From Nitrospira sp. (GTDB lineage Bacteria > Nitrospirota > Nitrospiria > Nitrospirales > Nitrospiraceae), in assembly GCA_020846195.1 (NCBI GenBank), contig JADLEJ010000004.1, forward strand, positions 1 to 64,000: a stretch of 64,000 nucleotides of DNA. Reading direction: 5' to 3'. Below are positions 26,317 to 35,823 of this stretch, in pieces (within the stretch, counting starts at the first letter, position 1; the number at the start of each line of letters is the position of its first letter). A program made the translations under genes and the position numbers. Below the pieces are notes generated by a model. It was not told where the DNA came from and searched no databases. It saw only the letters and a list, made by a program, of their open reading frames with translations.

Positions 26317-27665
26317 GACGCATCCTCGTTCCAGCATTCACATTCCTGCTAGGCCTGCTCGTCTGGAGCGGCGACGCTTTCGCCTTCTGCGGCTTCTATG
26401 TCGGGAAGGCCGATACGAAGCTCTTCAACAAGGCGTCGGAAGTCGCCATTGCCCGCCATGACAATAAAACCGTCATCACGATGGCGAACGATTTCAACGG
26501 CGATGTGAAAGAGTTTGCGATGGTCGTGCCGGTTCCGGCGGTGCTGGAGAAAGAACAAATCCACATCGGCGATCCGGCCTTGCTCAAACATCTGGCCGAC
26601 TATTCGGCGCCACGCCTCGTCGAATACTTCGATGAGAATCCCTGCCTGCGCGACGACCTGATGCAAGACCGGATGGGCGCCATGAAAAACAGGGTCCCGG
26701 CCGCCGCCGAATCCACCAGCGAACGCAACCGGGTGTTGGGCGTCACGGTCGACGCGCAGTATCTCGTCGGCGAGTACGACATCCTCATCCTGTCGGCGAA
26801 GGACAGCGCCGGACTGGAAGCCTGGCTGGCGGAAAACGGCTACAAAATTCCCACTGGAGCTTCGGCTGTGCTCCATAGCTATCTCAAACAGAATCTGAAG
26901 TTCTTTGTCGCCAAGGTCAATCTCGGCGAACAGGCCAAGCTGGGCCTCACGCACTTGCGGCCACTGCAGATTGCCTTCGAGTCGCCGAAGTTCATGCTGC
27001 CGATCCGCCTCGGCACCGTCAACGCCGATGGCGCGCAAGAGCTATTCATCTACTTCCTCACAAAGCAGGGCCGCGTCGAAACGACGAACTATCGCACGGC
27101 CCGCTTGCCGGAATCGCAGGAGATTCCGCTCTATGTGAAAGATCAATTCGGCGACTTCTATCGCGATCTCTTCACCCAACAAGTCAAACGCGAGAGCCAG
27201 CGTGGGGTGTTTCTGGAATATGCTTGGGACATGAATTGGTGCGACCCCTGCGCAGCTGATCCGCTCTCCGCCGAAGAGCTGCGCGGACTGGGCGTATTCT
27301 GGCAAAGCAACTTCAGTGGCCCGCAACGAGGCCGGAACATGCCGATGGCCCAGAACGTATTCCTGACGCGCCTGCACGTTCGCTATGACGCGGCGCACTT
27401 CCCTGAAGACCTGATGTTCCAGGAAACCTCGGATCGGTCAAACTTCCAGGCCCGTTATATCCTGCGCCATCCCTGGACAGGCACGGACGAATGCGCGGCG
27501 GCGACCGCCTATCGGCAACAGCTCCGCGAGCGTTATGAAAAAGAAGCGCAGCGGCTGGCGACCTTGACCGGCTGGAACATCGGCGAAATCCGCACGCGCA
27601 TGAACCTGGCTTCGCTGCCGGCCGAGAAAGAACAAGCCTGGTATCGGCGTCTGTGGAATAACTAA
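26313..27665 (+). CDS. DUF2330 family exported protein
   Basis: The product of 450 residues has a clear signal peptide (hydrophobic 6-20, ending A-F-A) and a mature N-terminus F-C-G-F-Y-V-G-K-A-D-T-K-L-F-N, the opening typical of DUF2330. The mature protein is hydrophilic and would reside in the periplasm or outside the cell. Its function is not known. AAGGAGG stands 5-6 bp before the ATG, and the ATGA overlap with the RnfD-like gene indicates translational coupling. Such pairing of an NqrB/RnfD-like membrane protein with DUF2330 suggests the two proteins form one membrane-periplasm unit, but this is inference. Confidence 0.85.
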   Translation: MRRILVPAFTFLLGLLVWSGDAFAFCGFYVGKADTKLFNKASEVAIARHDNKTVITMANDFNGDVKEFAMVVPVPAVLEKEQIHIGDPALLKHLADYSAPRLVEYFDENPCLRDDLMQDRMGAMKNRVPAAAESTSERNRVLGVTVDAQYLVGEYDILILSAKDSAGLEAWLAENGYKIPTGASAVLHSYLKQNLKFFVAKVNLGEQAKLGLTHLRPLQIAFESPKFMLPIRLGTVNADGAQELFIYFLTKQGRVETTNYRTARLPESQEIPLYVKDQFGDFYRDLFTQQVKRESQRGVFLEYAWDMNWCDPCAADPLSAEELRGLGVFWQSNFSGPQRGRNMPMAQNVFLTRLHVRYDAAHFPEDLMFQETSDRSNFQARYILRHPWTGTDECAAATAYRQQLRERYEKEAQRLATLTGWNIGEIRTRMNLASLPAEKEQAWYRRLWNN

Positions 27666-27689
27666 CTCAAGGCCAGCGCGCACACGACA

Positions 27690-27722
27690 ACGGCGAGGCC
27701 TGGGATCACCAGACCTCGCCGT
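27690..27722. terminator. Bidirectional hairpin between convergent genes
   Basis: A long inverted repeat: ACGGCGAGG pairs with CCTCGCCGT, then one C/A mismatch, then CTGG with CCAG around a GATCA loop. It lies between the stop of the DUF2330 gene and the convergent stop of the 27772-28791 gene, 25-50 bp from each, so it probably limits read-through both ways. There is no strong T-tract. Confidence 0.55.
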
Positions 27723-27771
27723 GCCTCGCTTACGCCAACCTTTCGGCTGACGCTGTTGCCCTGGCGGAAAG

Positions 27772-28791
27772 CTATGTCCTGATCGAGAGGGACACCGACG
27801 TGAAGCTAACGGCTCGATAGGCCAGCACGGCGCTCGTCGCTGCGCTCGCGGGAGCGTCTGCCGAGGTCGCCGGTGGTTCGGCGGGAGCAGCCTGCGGCGT
27901 CTGTTTTTGTTCACCCTGCAATTCGTTTGCAAGGTCCTCGCGCAACTTCTTGAGGAAGTCCGGGAGGTACTTGCGGACCTTCTGCGATTCGACCTTCGCC
28001 TCTTCGAGCGCATCCAAGACTTGCTGCACCAACGATTTCGGCTGCGAGGCATCCGGCGCTGGCGCAACGAGGCGAGTCGTCGTGCCTGTTGCCGGAGCCG
28101 CCGCGTCCGTCGAAGCCGAAGCAGGCTGGGTGGGCGCCGTAGTACTAGTAGGCGGCTGCGGGATCGCCGCAGCCGTCGAAGGCGCCACACCCGGGGTACC
28201 CGCTATCGCCGGTTGAGTCGAAGGAACGCGAGCGGCTTGATCCGTCGAGGCTGCGGGCTGCCCCGTCACCTGCGATGCCACTTGGGCCGCCACGACCGTC
28301 ACAGACCGTTCAACATTGACGCTGAGATCTAGGCTGGACAACGATGACAGGTTCCCGAACTTGTCGGCGAGCTTGGCGGTCTTCGCGAGCGCCTCGTCGT
28401 CCTGCCCGTTGAAATACTTGCGGAAGATATTGCTGACCTTCCGGAACAGTTTCTCAAGATCGTGCAACTCCTGCTCGTTCAGATCCCCTTCGACCGTCAC
28501 GCCATATTGTTTCTTCAAAGAGGCTTCAACGCTTGTGGCATTCACCTCAACCGTGCCTTGCTCGGACTTGGCCTTCGCCTGATAATTCACCGCCCGATAC
28601 CGCGCCTCAAGGTCGGCCGTGAGCGTGATTTTATCGCCTTCGGCGGTCGTGACGCTCAGACGGCCGCTCAGATCCGCCGTTGCCGAGACGGCCGACACCT
28701 TGGTATCGAGCCGCTGAGGGCTTGAGGCCGCCGCAGCCGGAGCTTGGAAGAATTTGGACGGGTCGAACGATGTGAGCGCTGAGACTGGCAT
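27772..28791 (-). CDS. Pro/Ala-rich linker protein of unknown function
   Basis: The protein is 339 residues. A folded N-terminal part (about 35-170) has beta-forming G-R-L-S-V-T-T-A-E-G-D-K-I-T-L-T, helical Y-Q-A-K-A-K-S-E-Q, then L-N-E-Q-E-L-H-D-L-E-K-L-F-R-K-V. A long Ala/Pro/Thr-rich linker (about 185-255) follows. A charged helix at about 258-300 (V-Q-Q-V-L-D-A-L-E-E-A-K) precedes the low-complexity C-terminus. There is no signal peptide. The N-terminal part recalls DUF5610-type proteins but I am not sure. The gene is convergent with DUF2330. The linker codons may inflate the apparent length difference between homologues. Confidence 0.6.
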   Translation of the reverse strand: MPVSALTSFDPSKFFQAPAAAASSPQRLDTKVSAVSATADLSGRLSVTTAEGDKITLTADLEARYRAVNYQAKAKSEQGTVEVNATSVEASLKKQYGVTVEGDLNEQELHDLEKLFRKVSNIFRKYFNGQDDEALAKTAKLADKFGNLSSLSSLDLSVNVERSVTVVAAQVASQVTGQPAASTDQAARVPSTQPAIAGTPGVAPSTAAAIPQPPTSTTAPTQPASASTDAAAPATGTTTRLVAPAPDASQPKSLVQQVLDALEEAKVESQKVRKYLPDFLKKLREDLANELQGEQKQTPQAAPAEPPATSADAPASAATSAVLAYRAVSFTSVSLSIRT

Positions 28792-28906
28792 AGATTCAGT
28801 TCCTTCTTGTGAGCCTTATCGGGTCCCCCCTAGCTAAACTTAAGGGGTGCTGTGCTATAGTGGCCGCCAGTCGACTACTCCACGCCCTCAAGAGAAAGGA
28901 GCCCTC

Positions 28907-29326
28907 ATGCGCATACCATCGAACTCGGTTCGGCTTGCGGTGATGGTCCTAACCCTTGCCCTGTCCACTGGTTGCTCGATCAAGGCCACGCTCGACCAAA
29001 CGATGGACACCACCTCGAATATCAGCGGCACCACCTCGTCCGTTCACAGCTGGGTTTCAGAAGACGGGCTGGTAAAACCGGACTACAAGGCGCTCGCCCT
29101 GATCGCGGCGAGCCGGGACAATATGGAGCAGAACATCGCCGCAGGGTCCGGCGAGTATCTGACCGCGGTGGGCACCTTGCTCGGCGTGCCGGAGCCCCAG
29201 CGCGCCGACTTCGGCGCCGCGATCCAACGCCGGTATGCGCACGATTGGCCGGATGCCCATGCGGCCCCCGAACAGTGGCTCGCGCAGCTCCATGCAACCG
29301 CTCAATCCTATCGGCCATCTCACTAA
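28907..29326 (+). CDS. DUF3015-like lipoprotein
   Basis: The product is 139 residues, with a lipoprotein signal: hydrophobic stretch then L-S-T-G-C at about 18-22, so the mature protein should be lipid-anchored at Cys22. The mature part S-W-V-S-E-D-G-L-V-K-P-D-Y-K, G-S-G-E-Y-L-T-A-V-G-T-L-L-G-V-P matches, from memory, putative lipoproteins of the DUF3015 type. Function is not established. The start at 28907 is preceded by AAAGGAG, and the longer frame from GTG 28847 has no support. A TATAGT hexamer at 28856-28861 could be a -10 element but no good -35 is visible. A universal stress protein gene begins 17 bp after the stop. Confidence 0.7.
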   Translation: MRIPSNSVRLAVMVLTLALSTGCSIKATLDQTMDTTSNISGTTSSVHSWVSEDGLVKPDYKALALIAASRDNMEQNIAAGSGEYLTAVGTLLGVPEPQRADFGAAIQRRYAHDWPDAHAAPEQWLAQLHATAQSYRPSH

Positions 29327-29342
29327 CACCTGTCGGATCGCT

Positions 29343-30197
29343 ATGACTACCACGCACACCTCAGCCGCGACGCTCTCTTTTCAACGCATTCTCCATCCCT
29401 CCGATTTTTCGGAAGACAGCCATACCGCCCTGCTCCACGCCGTGAAGCTCGCTGTCGCGCTTCAGGGTGAGCTGACGGTCATGCATGTCGATCCGGGCGT
29501 CGCCAGGAAGGACTTCGAGGATTTTCCGAAAGTCCGCCCCATCCTCGAACAATGGGGCCTGCTTCCCCCGGGAAGTGCGCGCGAGCGCGTGCAAGACCTG
29601 GGCATCGCCATACGAAAATCCCGTGCGCTGGCAAACAATCCGACCGAAGGAATCTTGCAGTACATGAGCGCCCATCCGGCCGACTTGCTGGTCATGGCCA
29701 CGCATCAGTACGACGGGCTGGCCCGCTGGCGGCATCAGTCGGTGGCCGAACCGGTGGCGCGCGGCACGCACAGCCCAGCCCTGTTCGTTCCATCGCATGT
29801 GGAAGGATTCATTGCGCGCGATTCCGGCCGCCTCAAATTGCGGCGCATTCTCATTCCCGTCAACGCCGACACGCATCCCCAGCGCGCCGTCGACAGCGCG
29901 GTGCAATTGGCGACCGCGCTGGGCGGCGACAACCAAACCGGCATCGTCATGCATGTTGGCGACGACTCGGCGCTCAGCCGCATCCGATTCCCTCATCGAG
30001 ACGGCTGGCTCTGGCATTCGATGACCTGCCGCGGCAACCTGGTCGATGTCATTCTTGCGATGGGAGCCGACTTCGACGTGGATTTGATCGTCATGACTAC
30101 GGCAGGCCACGACTCGTTGCTGGATCTCATGCGTGGCAGCATCACAGAGCGGGTGGTACGCGGCGCCCGCTGCCCAGTGCTCGCCTTGCCGACATAA
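29343..30197 (+). CDS. Tandem universal stress protein
   Basis: The 284-residue cytoplasmic protein carries two UspA-like domains. The first (about 12-145) starts F-Q-R-I-L-H-P-S-D-F-S, includes A-V-K-L-A-V-A-L and ends V-A-R-G-T-H-S-P-A-L-F-V-P. The second (about 160-284) has L-R-R-I-L-I-P-V-N-A-D and ends V-V-R-G-A-R-C-P-V-L-A-L-P-T. Tandem UspA proteins of this length are common in environmental bacteria and may bind ATP. The ATG at 29343 is the only in-frame ATG that fits the first beta strand; the ribosome-binding site is weak. It may be cotranscribed with the lipoprotein gene 17 bp upstream. Confidence 0.88.
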   Translation: MTTTHTSAATLSFQRILHPSDFSEDSHTALLHAVKLAVALQGELTVMHVDPGVARKDFEDFPKVRPILEQWGLLPPGSARERVQDLGIAIRKSRALANNPTEGILQYMSAHPADLLVMATHQYDGLARWRHQSVAEPVARGTHSPALFVPSHVEGFIARDSGRLKLRRILIPVNADTHPQRAVDSAVQLATALGGDNQTGIVMHVGDDSALSRIRFPHRDGWLWHSMTCRGNLVDVILAMGADFDVDLIVMTTAGHDSLLDLMRGSITERVVRGARCPVLALPT

Positions 30198-30249
30198 TCC
30201 CACCGTACAAGCCTGCGCCTCCAGCCGAACCGTCTTTCCCTCGGTTGAC

Positions 30250-30278
30250 TTGACAGGCCATACTCGTTTTTTTAGAGT
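30250..30278 (+). promoter_or_regulatory. Sigma-70-type promoter for the 30325 gene
   Basis: A perfect TTGACA at 30250-30255, a 17-bp spacer and TAGAGT at 30273-30278, with a T-run in the spacer. The start point would lie near 30285, about 40 bp ahead of the ATG at 30325. Confidence 0.6.
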
Positions 30279-30324
30279 GCTCCGGCTTCAATGCTCCCCC
30301 CTTGTTGAAATAAGGAGAACCCCC

Positions 30325-30900
30325 ATGCCTCATTCTGTGCGCCTCCATCGGCTCGTCGTGCCAGCCGTGTTTGCCGCTGCGATGTGTTTCAACCTGCTTT
30401 CCGCCAGCGAGTCGCGATCCAGCGCGGGCGCGGAATACCTCCCGATCTGCAATCTGCCCAAGTGCCTCAATCCCCAGGTTACAACGAAGGCCGGGATCGG
30501 AACCGCCAGCGCAACCGCCGAGGCGAGAATTCACCCTGACGATGCAGCCAAATGGTGCGCCGCCTACAAACCTCGCGATCCGCTCTGCGCGAAGGAACAA
30601 GTGCGCTCGGGCTGGATTGGATTTCGACCGCTGTATCGCGCTAGCGCGGACTGCGCCGCCGGGCACATGACTGCGATCGACGGGAACCTCTACCTCTACA
30701 AAGGCCGCTGGGAAGACGGGGACGGCAAAGGCCGGCCTCAATTCCGCCGCAAGGGCGATCCGCAAAACATGAAGTGGGAAGGCGCGGGAGCCACGGTAGA
30801 TCATACGGGCACCTTCTTGGATTGGGGAGGAGGCAATGCGAACCTCGCGGCGCAGTGGGACGTGCTCTGCGCGGGCGCGCCGAATCCCGACGTCAAATAG
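30325..30900 (+). CDS. Exported protein of unknown function
   Basis: The protein is 191 residues. The N-terminus has a hydrophobic stretch (L-V-V-P-A-V-F-A-A-A-M-C-F-N-L) that should act as a signal peptide. The mature part contains six Cys residues, among them C-N-L-P-K-C and C-A-A-Y, and the repeated R-W-E-D-G-D-G-K-G and D-W-G-G-G-N-A-N motifs. I do not recognise the family. AAGGAG stands 7-8 bp before the ATG, and a TTGACA-17-TAGAGT promoter lies upstream, so it is probably its own transcription unit. The end overlaps the convergent helicase gene by 8 bp. Confidence 0.65.
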   Translation: MPHSVRLHRLVVPAVFAAAMCFNLLSASESRSSAGAEYLPICNLPKCLNPQVTTKAGIGTASATAEARIHPDDAAKWCAAYKPRDPLCAKEQVRSGWIGFRPLYRASADCAAGHMTAIDGNLYLYKGRWEDGDGKGRPQFRRKGDPQNMKWEGAGATVDHTGTFLDWGGGNANLAAQWDVLCAGAPNPDVK

Positions 30901-33900
30901 GCTGCGCGAGTCCGCGCGCCTGAGTGGGCTCGGCCGTTCGATCCTGCGCCGTCACGGTGCGAACCACGACGCCGTCGCGGAAGACGAGAAAGTTCGTCGC
31001 CACGGCAGGCACGCGGGGGCCTGGCAGGAGAATGCCGGCAAGATTCAGCGGATCGCAGGCCGATAGTTTGATCTCGGCTCCACCGGCGGAGCCGCCGCTC
31101 TTCCGAATCGTCCGCAAGGCTTCCACCGCCTCGGGCAGAGCGAATTGCTCGCCGGTGAATCCCGCCACGAACCGGCCGCCTCGGATCTCGCCTTGCAGCT
31201 CCAGCCTCCGATAGACCACCAGCACCTCGCGCCACGACTGGACCAGCGATTCACGCGCCAGCAAATCGCGAAAAACGACGCCATACCGCCGCAGCAGCTG
31301 GCGCGCAACAGCCTCGGCGAGGAGGGGCTGAGCGCCGAGTGCGGTGTGCTGAGTCGCGTTTCGGAGCAACGACCAGCGGCCGGCGGTATGACGGGGACGG
31401 CGCACCCGGTCACGGCCTTCCGCTCGGCGCCGTCGCGGATCGATCAGCGCGCGCAAATTGTCGAATCCGTCGGCCGTCACCAATCCGGCCGCGACCAATT
31501 CCCAGAGGCCCGCTTCGACTTCCGCCGGTAGATGGCCGGTCCGTTTCACGAGATCCGCGAAAAAGCTCGCCCCTCGCTCCTGCAAGGCACGGCGCACATC
31601 TTGAGCCACGGCACTCAACTGGCCATAGGGATCCTGGCCGGCCTGAGCCGCGCCGTCTACAGAGGCGCCCATCAGCCACTCCCCGTCCTCGCGCGGAAAC
31701 AGACTGATCGGCGCCACACTGGTCGGCACGATGCGGCGCACCCGGTCCGTTTCACCAGCGGACGCCAGCCGTGGATGCGGAGAGAGCCGGCCCCAGCTCA
31801 CCGCGCCGCTCAGACAGAGGCGATCCAACAATTCCGGTTCGTACTTCGCCAGCCGCAGCCGCAACACCTGCGGCTCCCAAGCCGATGCCGCCGCTTCAAA
31901 TCCAGCCAGTTGGGCAATGACCTGCGCCAGCCCGGCCTCCCCATGCTGACGAGAGCCTGGCGCGACATGCTGCCATTGCAGAAGAAAGCGCATGAACTCG
32001 GCGGCGGCCGCCGGTTCGATGTCCTTGCGCAGCCGGCCGACCGTCAACCGATGAATCCGCGCCAGAAGCCGGCGATGACACCATTCGGGCATAACCGTAC
32101 CGAGAGAGGCTGATAGCTGAGCGCCGGGTGCTGAGGAGGGGCGGAAACTTCCACGGAGAACTTGCCCTTGCGATTCCAGTTTCAGCATCGCCGCCATCAC
32201 GCCATCGACGGACAGATGCAGACGCTCCGCCAGTTGCGGCACCGTCGCCGGGCCGATACTTTCCATCCAGCCCTGCACCACCGCGGCCAGAACCTCCTCG
32301 TCGCCACCCGCCAACAATCGTTCAACCCGCTCCCGATTCTCCGCCGCAACCCAGCCCTGTACCGCTCGCCCCTCACGTCTCGCCGACAACTCCGCTATCC
32401 GCCCTTCTTCAATGAGGCGCGGCAGAAATGCGCTCCAGGACGCAATCTCTTTGACCGGCACCCACACCAGCGTCAGCAGCGCATCGTGCAATTCGTCGGC
32501 ATCGCGCACGACCGGCCAGGCCTCCCGCTCCACGTCCTCAATCGCCGCCGGATCCAGCGCGCCGACCTGGCCGAGCAGCTCCGGCGGCAGCGTCCGCCGC
32601 ATCTCCACCGCCCGCGCGCGGCGCTCTTCCAGCGGCGCATCGTCGAGAAACGCATAGGGGTTGGCATTGAGAATCTCATGGGAAAACGGCGAGGGCGCGG
32701 GACTGTCCACGGCGACACAACGAATTTGGCCGGACTCGATGCGCTGCAAGACCGCCGTGAGGCCGTCAAGATCCATCGCCTCCGTCAGGCAATCGCGGAG
32801 GGTTTCGTTCACGAGCGGATGATCCGGAATCTGCCGTGCCGCCCGCTCGCCGGTGAGATTCTCCTGGCAGGCGATCGCATCCGGGAAAACCGCCGCGAGC
32901 AAATCTTCCGACTTCATCCGCTGAATCTGCGGCGGGACTTTCTTGCCGTTGGAAAACCTGAGCAGCGCCAGCGCACGCGACGCGTTCCACCGCCAGCGCG
33001 TCGCGAACATCGGCGCGAGCAAGACCGCTTGAATCAGCACCTCCCGGACCGTCTTCGAGTGGAGATAGCCAAACACGGAGTCGAGCGGGAAACTGTGTTT
33101 CTCGCCGAGCGAGATCACCAAGCCATTGTCCGTCGCCGCCGCCTGCAACTCGAAATCGAAGGTGACGCAGAACCGCTTGCGCAGGGCCAGGCCCCAAGCC
33201 CGGTTGATCCGCCCGCCGAACGGCGCGTGCAGCACCAGTTGCATCCCGCCGCTCTCGTCGAAGAACCGTTCGGCGATAATAGTGTCCTGCGTCGGCACCG
33301 TCCCCAGCATTGCCTTGGCGGCGAGGACATACTCGATAGCCTGTTGCGCCCCACGCTGGTCTACCGCGCACTCTGACTTCAGCCAGGCCAGTGCCGAGTG
33401 CTGGTGGCTCAGGGCTGAGCATTCGGCGCCGTCAGCTGGAGAAAGGGCTCGCGCAGCAATCTCCTGCCGCAGAGCAGCCACTTCCGCCGACAATTCGGCC
33501 GTCCGCGACGGCGCCTCGCCACGCCAGAATGGAATGTTCGGCGGCGCCCCTTGCGCGTCTTCGACACGGACTTTCCCTGCCTCGATCCCTTTGATCCGCC
33601 ACGACGTATTGCCCAGCAACATGATATCGCCCGCAAGACTCTCCACCGCAAAATCCTCATCGACCGACCCGACCACCGTTCCATCGGGCTCCGCCACCAC
33701 CGCGTAGTTCGCCGTGTCGGGAATCGCGCCGCCGGACGTGATCGCCGCCAGCCGCGCGCCGCGCCGCCCTTTCAGCCGCCGGTTGATCCGGTCATGGAAC
33801 AGATAGGCCAGGCCCCGCCCTCGCTGCGTGGCAATCCCCTCGGCCAGCATGCGCAGGACACCGTCGAACTCGTCCCGTGAAAGATCCCGATAGGAATAGG

Positions 33901-35215
33901 CCTGGCGGACCAACTCAAACAGCGCGTCTTCCGTCCAGGCCTGGCTGGCCGCTGCCGCCACAATCTGTTGGGAAAGAATGTCGAGCGGCGCGGGCGGAAT
34001 CGCGATCCGATCCAACGTCCCCTGGCGAATCGCGCGCACCAATGCCGCGCATTCCAGCAACTCGTCTCTGGTCATGGCAAACAAACGGCCTTTGGGAATC
34101 GCCTTGACCCAGTGCCCCGCGCGGCCAATCCGCTGCAACCCGGTGGCAATGGCTCTCGGCGAGCCGATCTGGCACACAAGATCGACCGTGCCGACATCGA
34201 TGCCCAGCTCCAACGACGCCGTGGCAATGACGACGCGCGTCTTGCCGGCCTTCAATCGCTCTTCCGCCGACAGCCGAAGCTGCCGCGACAAGCTGCCATG
34301 ATGCGCCGCCACCGCGCCTGGACCCAAATCTTGAAGCCGCTCTTCCAGGTAATGCGACACCCGCTCGGCCAGCCGCCGCGTATTGACGAACACCAGCGTC
34401 GAGCGATGCTGCCGGACGAGCTCGGCCACGCGATCGTAGACGTCGGACCAGATGGCGTTTGTCGCGACAGCGCTCAGTTCATCCTTCGGGACTTCAACGG
34501 CCAGATCCAATTCGCGGCGATGGCCGACATCGATGATGGTTGGACTCGGGCGGGCGCCAACAAGAAACTCCGCCACCAATTCTATGGGCCGCTGCGTCGC
34601 CGACAAACCGATGCGCTGCGGCTTCACCAGCGTCAACGTATCCAATCGCTCCAGCGACAGCGCCGCATGGGCGCCGCGCTTGTTCGGCGCCAGCGCGTGG
34701 ATTTCATCGACGATGACCGTCCGCACCGTCTGCAGCATGCGGCGGCTCTTCTCCGCCGTCAGCAGAATGAACAGCGACTCCGGCGTGGTCACAAGAATAT
34801 GCGGCGGCCGCTTCAACATCTGCTGCCGGTCCGCCATCGGCGTATCGCCGGTGCGCACCAGCACCCGCAGCTCTGGCATCAGCAAGCCAGCTTGCAGCGC
34901 CCGCTGCCCGATCTCGGCCAGCGGTTTTTGGAGATTCTTCTGAATGTCGTTGCTCAAGGCCTTGAGCGGCGAGACATACAGCACCTGCGTGCGATCGTCG
35001 AGCTCGCGCGCGAGGACTTGTTTGAAGAGAGAGTCGATGCAGGAGAGAAAGGCGGCGAGCGTCTTTCCCGATCCCGTCGGCGCGGCGATCAACGCATCCG
35101 CGCCGGATTGAATGGCGGGCCAAGCCTGCCGCTGCACATCCGTCGGCGGCCCGACCTGCGACTGGAACCACTCGGCAATGATGGGATGGAAGGACGTGAG
35201 CGGCATCGGCGGCAT
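30893..35215 (-). CDS. lhr: Lhr-family large DEAD/DEAH-box helicase
   Basis: This 1440-residue protein has two RecA-like domains followed by the winged-helix and large C-terminal domains typical of Lhr. Walker A is A-P-T-G-S-G-K-T at about 45-52, the DEIH box D-E-I-H-A-L-A-P-N-K-R-G-A-H is near 171, and S-A-T-Q-R-P is near 205. H-H-G-S-L-S is near 305 and G-R-A-G-H near 360. Length is close to E. coli Lhr (1538). The role is probably DNA or RNA-DNA duplex unwinding in repair. The ATG at 35215 or 35206 may be the start; the first few residues are not conserved. No partner helicase-nuclease gene adjoins it. Confidence 0.92.
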   Translation of the reverse strand: MPPMPLTSFHPIIAEWFQSQVGPPTDVQRQAWPAIQSGADALIAAPTGSGKTLAAFLSCIDSLFKQVLARELDDRTQVLYVSPLKALSNDIQKNLQKPLAEIGQRALQAGLLMPELRVLVRTGDTPMADRQQMLKRPPHILVTTPESLFILLTAEKSRRMLQTVRTVIVDEIHALAPNKRGAHAALSLERLDTLTLVKPQRIGLSATQRPIELVAEFLVGARPSPTIIDVGHRRELDLAVEVPKDELSAVATNAIWSDVYDRVAELVRQHRSTLVFVNTRRLAERVSHYLEERLQDLGPGAVAAHHGSLSRQLRLSAEERLKAGKTRVVIATASLELGIDVGTVDLVCQIGSPRAIATGLQRIGRAGHWVKAIPKGRLFAMTRDELLECAALVRAIRQGTLDRIAIPPAPLDILSQQIVAAAASQAWTEDALFELVRQAYSYRDLSRDEFDGVLRMLAEGIATQRGRGLAYLFHDRINRRLKGRRGARLAAITSGGAIPDTANYAVVAEPDGTVVGSVDEDFAVESLAGDIMLLGNTSWRIKGIEAGKVRVEDAQGAPPNIPFWRGEAPSRTAELSAEVAALRQEIAARALSPADGAECSALSHQHSALAWLKSECAVDQRGAQQAIEYVLAAKAMLGTVPTQDTIIAERFFDESGGMQLVLHAPFGGRINRAWGLALRKRFCVTFDFELQAAATDNGLVISLGEKHSFPLDSVFGYLHSKTVREVLIQAVLLAPMFATRWRWNASRALALLRFSNGKKVPPQIQRMKSEDLLAAVFPDAIACQENLTGERAARQIPDHPLVNETLRDCLTEAMDLDGLTAVLQRIESGQIRCVAVDSPAPSPFSHEILNANPYAFLDDAPLEERRARAVEMRRTLPPELLGQVGALDPAAIEDVEREAWPVVRDADELHDALLTLVWVPVKEIASWSAFLPRLIEEGRIAELSARREGRAVQGWVAAENRERVERLLAGGDEEVLAAVVQGWMESIGPATVPQLAERLHLSVDGVMAAMLKLESQGQVLRGSFRPSSAPGAQLSASLGTVMPEWCHRRLLARIHRLTVGRLRKDIEPAAAAEFMRFLLQWQHVAPGSRQHGEAGLAQVIAQLAGFEAAASAWEPQVLRLRLAKYEPELLDRLCLSGAVSWGRLSPHPRLASAGETDRVRRIVPTSVAPISLFPREDGEWLMGASVDGAAQAGQDPYGQLSAVAQDVRRALQERGASFFADLVKRTGHLPAEVEAGLWELVAAGLVTADGFDNLRALIDPRRRRAEGRDRVRRPRHTAGRWSLLRNATQHTALGAQPLLAEAVARQLLRRYGVVFRDLLARESLVQSWREVLVVYRRLELQGEIRGGRFVAGFTGEQFALPEAVEALRTIRKSGGSAGGAEIKLSACDPLNLAGILLPGPRVPAVATNFLVFRDGVVVRTVTAQDRTAEPTQARGLAQPI

Positions 35216-35382
35216 CTTACCATGCGCACCGCACCGCCTCTACGCAGCGGGGCCGCGTGATGACGCGCGGGTGGACTCCGCTTCTTCAGTTGCCTCGTCC
35301 GCTGGCCGATACAGAGAGCGACGCAGTAAGGGATACCCCTGCCGCGCCACCCATTCGGCTTTCATTCTACGGCGAGGATTCC

Positions 35383-35823
35383 ATGACGCACGCGGCAGAC
35401 ACCAGCGCGACCTCCGGCCTGCCCTCGCAGAAACGGACGACTCTCCGAATAGCGGTTCTCACATTCACCGCCATCGGAGCGATCGCAGGGTCGCTCTTCG
35501 TCATGAAGCGAGACGTTCCGGCCTCGTGCCCTGGCGAATTGATCGGCGCATGGAAGACTGCCGCCGCCGGATACGAAAACGGGATGCTCGTGATCACCAG
35601 CCAGACGGTGACGTTCAGCGTGGGCGGGGAACACCTGGAGGCGCAGGCCGTCAGACGGCTGGAAACGGCTCCCGATGGCCCTCGAATACTTTATACGCTC
35701 GTCTATGGCCCCTCGCGACGCGATGAGCAAACGCTGTCGCTCTACTATCACACTCGCGACCGGACCCTCAGGTTCAAAAACCAGTCCCACCTGGTCTGGA
35801 CCAAAGCATCGGTGGCATCGTGA
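35383..35823 (+). CDS. Single-pass membrane-anchored protein of unknown function
   Basis: The product is 146 residues. A hydrophobic helix at about 22-40 (I-A-V-L-T-F-T-A-I-G-A-I) anchors it. The rest is a small beta-rich extracytoplasmic domain opening C-P-G-E-L-I-G-A-W-K-T, followed by alternating hydrophobic strands up to L-V-W-T-K-A. The domain looks like a lipocalin-like or similar beta-barrel fold but I cannot name it. GAGGA stands 4 bp before the chosen ATG; the in-frame start at 35257 is less supported. The stop overlaps the next start (GTGA), making this the first gene of a five-gene operon ending in a hybrid histidine kinase. Confidence 0.62.
   Translation: MTHAADTSATSGLPSQKRTTLRIAVLTFTAIGAIAGSLFVMKRDVPASCPGELIGAWKTAAAGYENGMLVITSQTVTFSVGGEHLEAQAVRRLETAPDGPRILYTLVYGPSRRDEQTLSLYYHTRDRTLRFKNQSHLVWTKASVAS

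Noticed and set aside
32162..35260. Two long plus-strand frames (32162-33376 and 33968-35260) opposite the helicase.
   Set aside because: They are Arg/Gln/His-rich shadows of the Lhr gene and contain no known motif.
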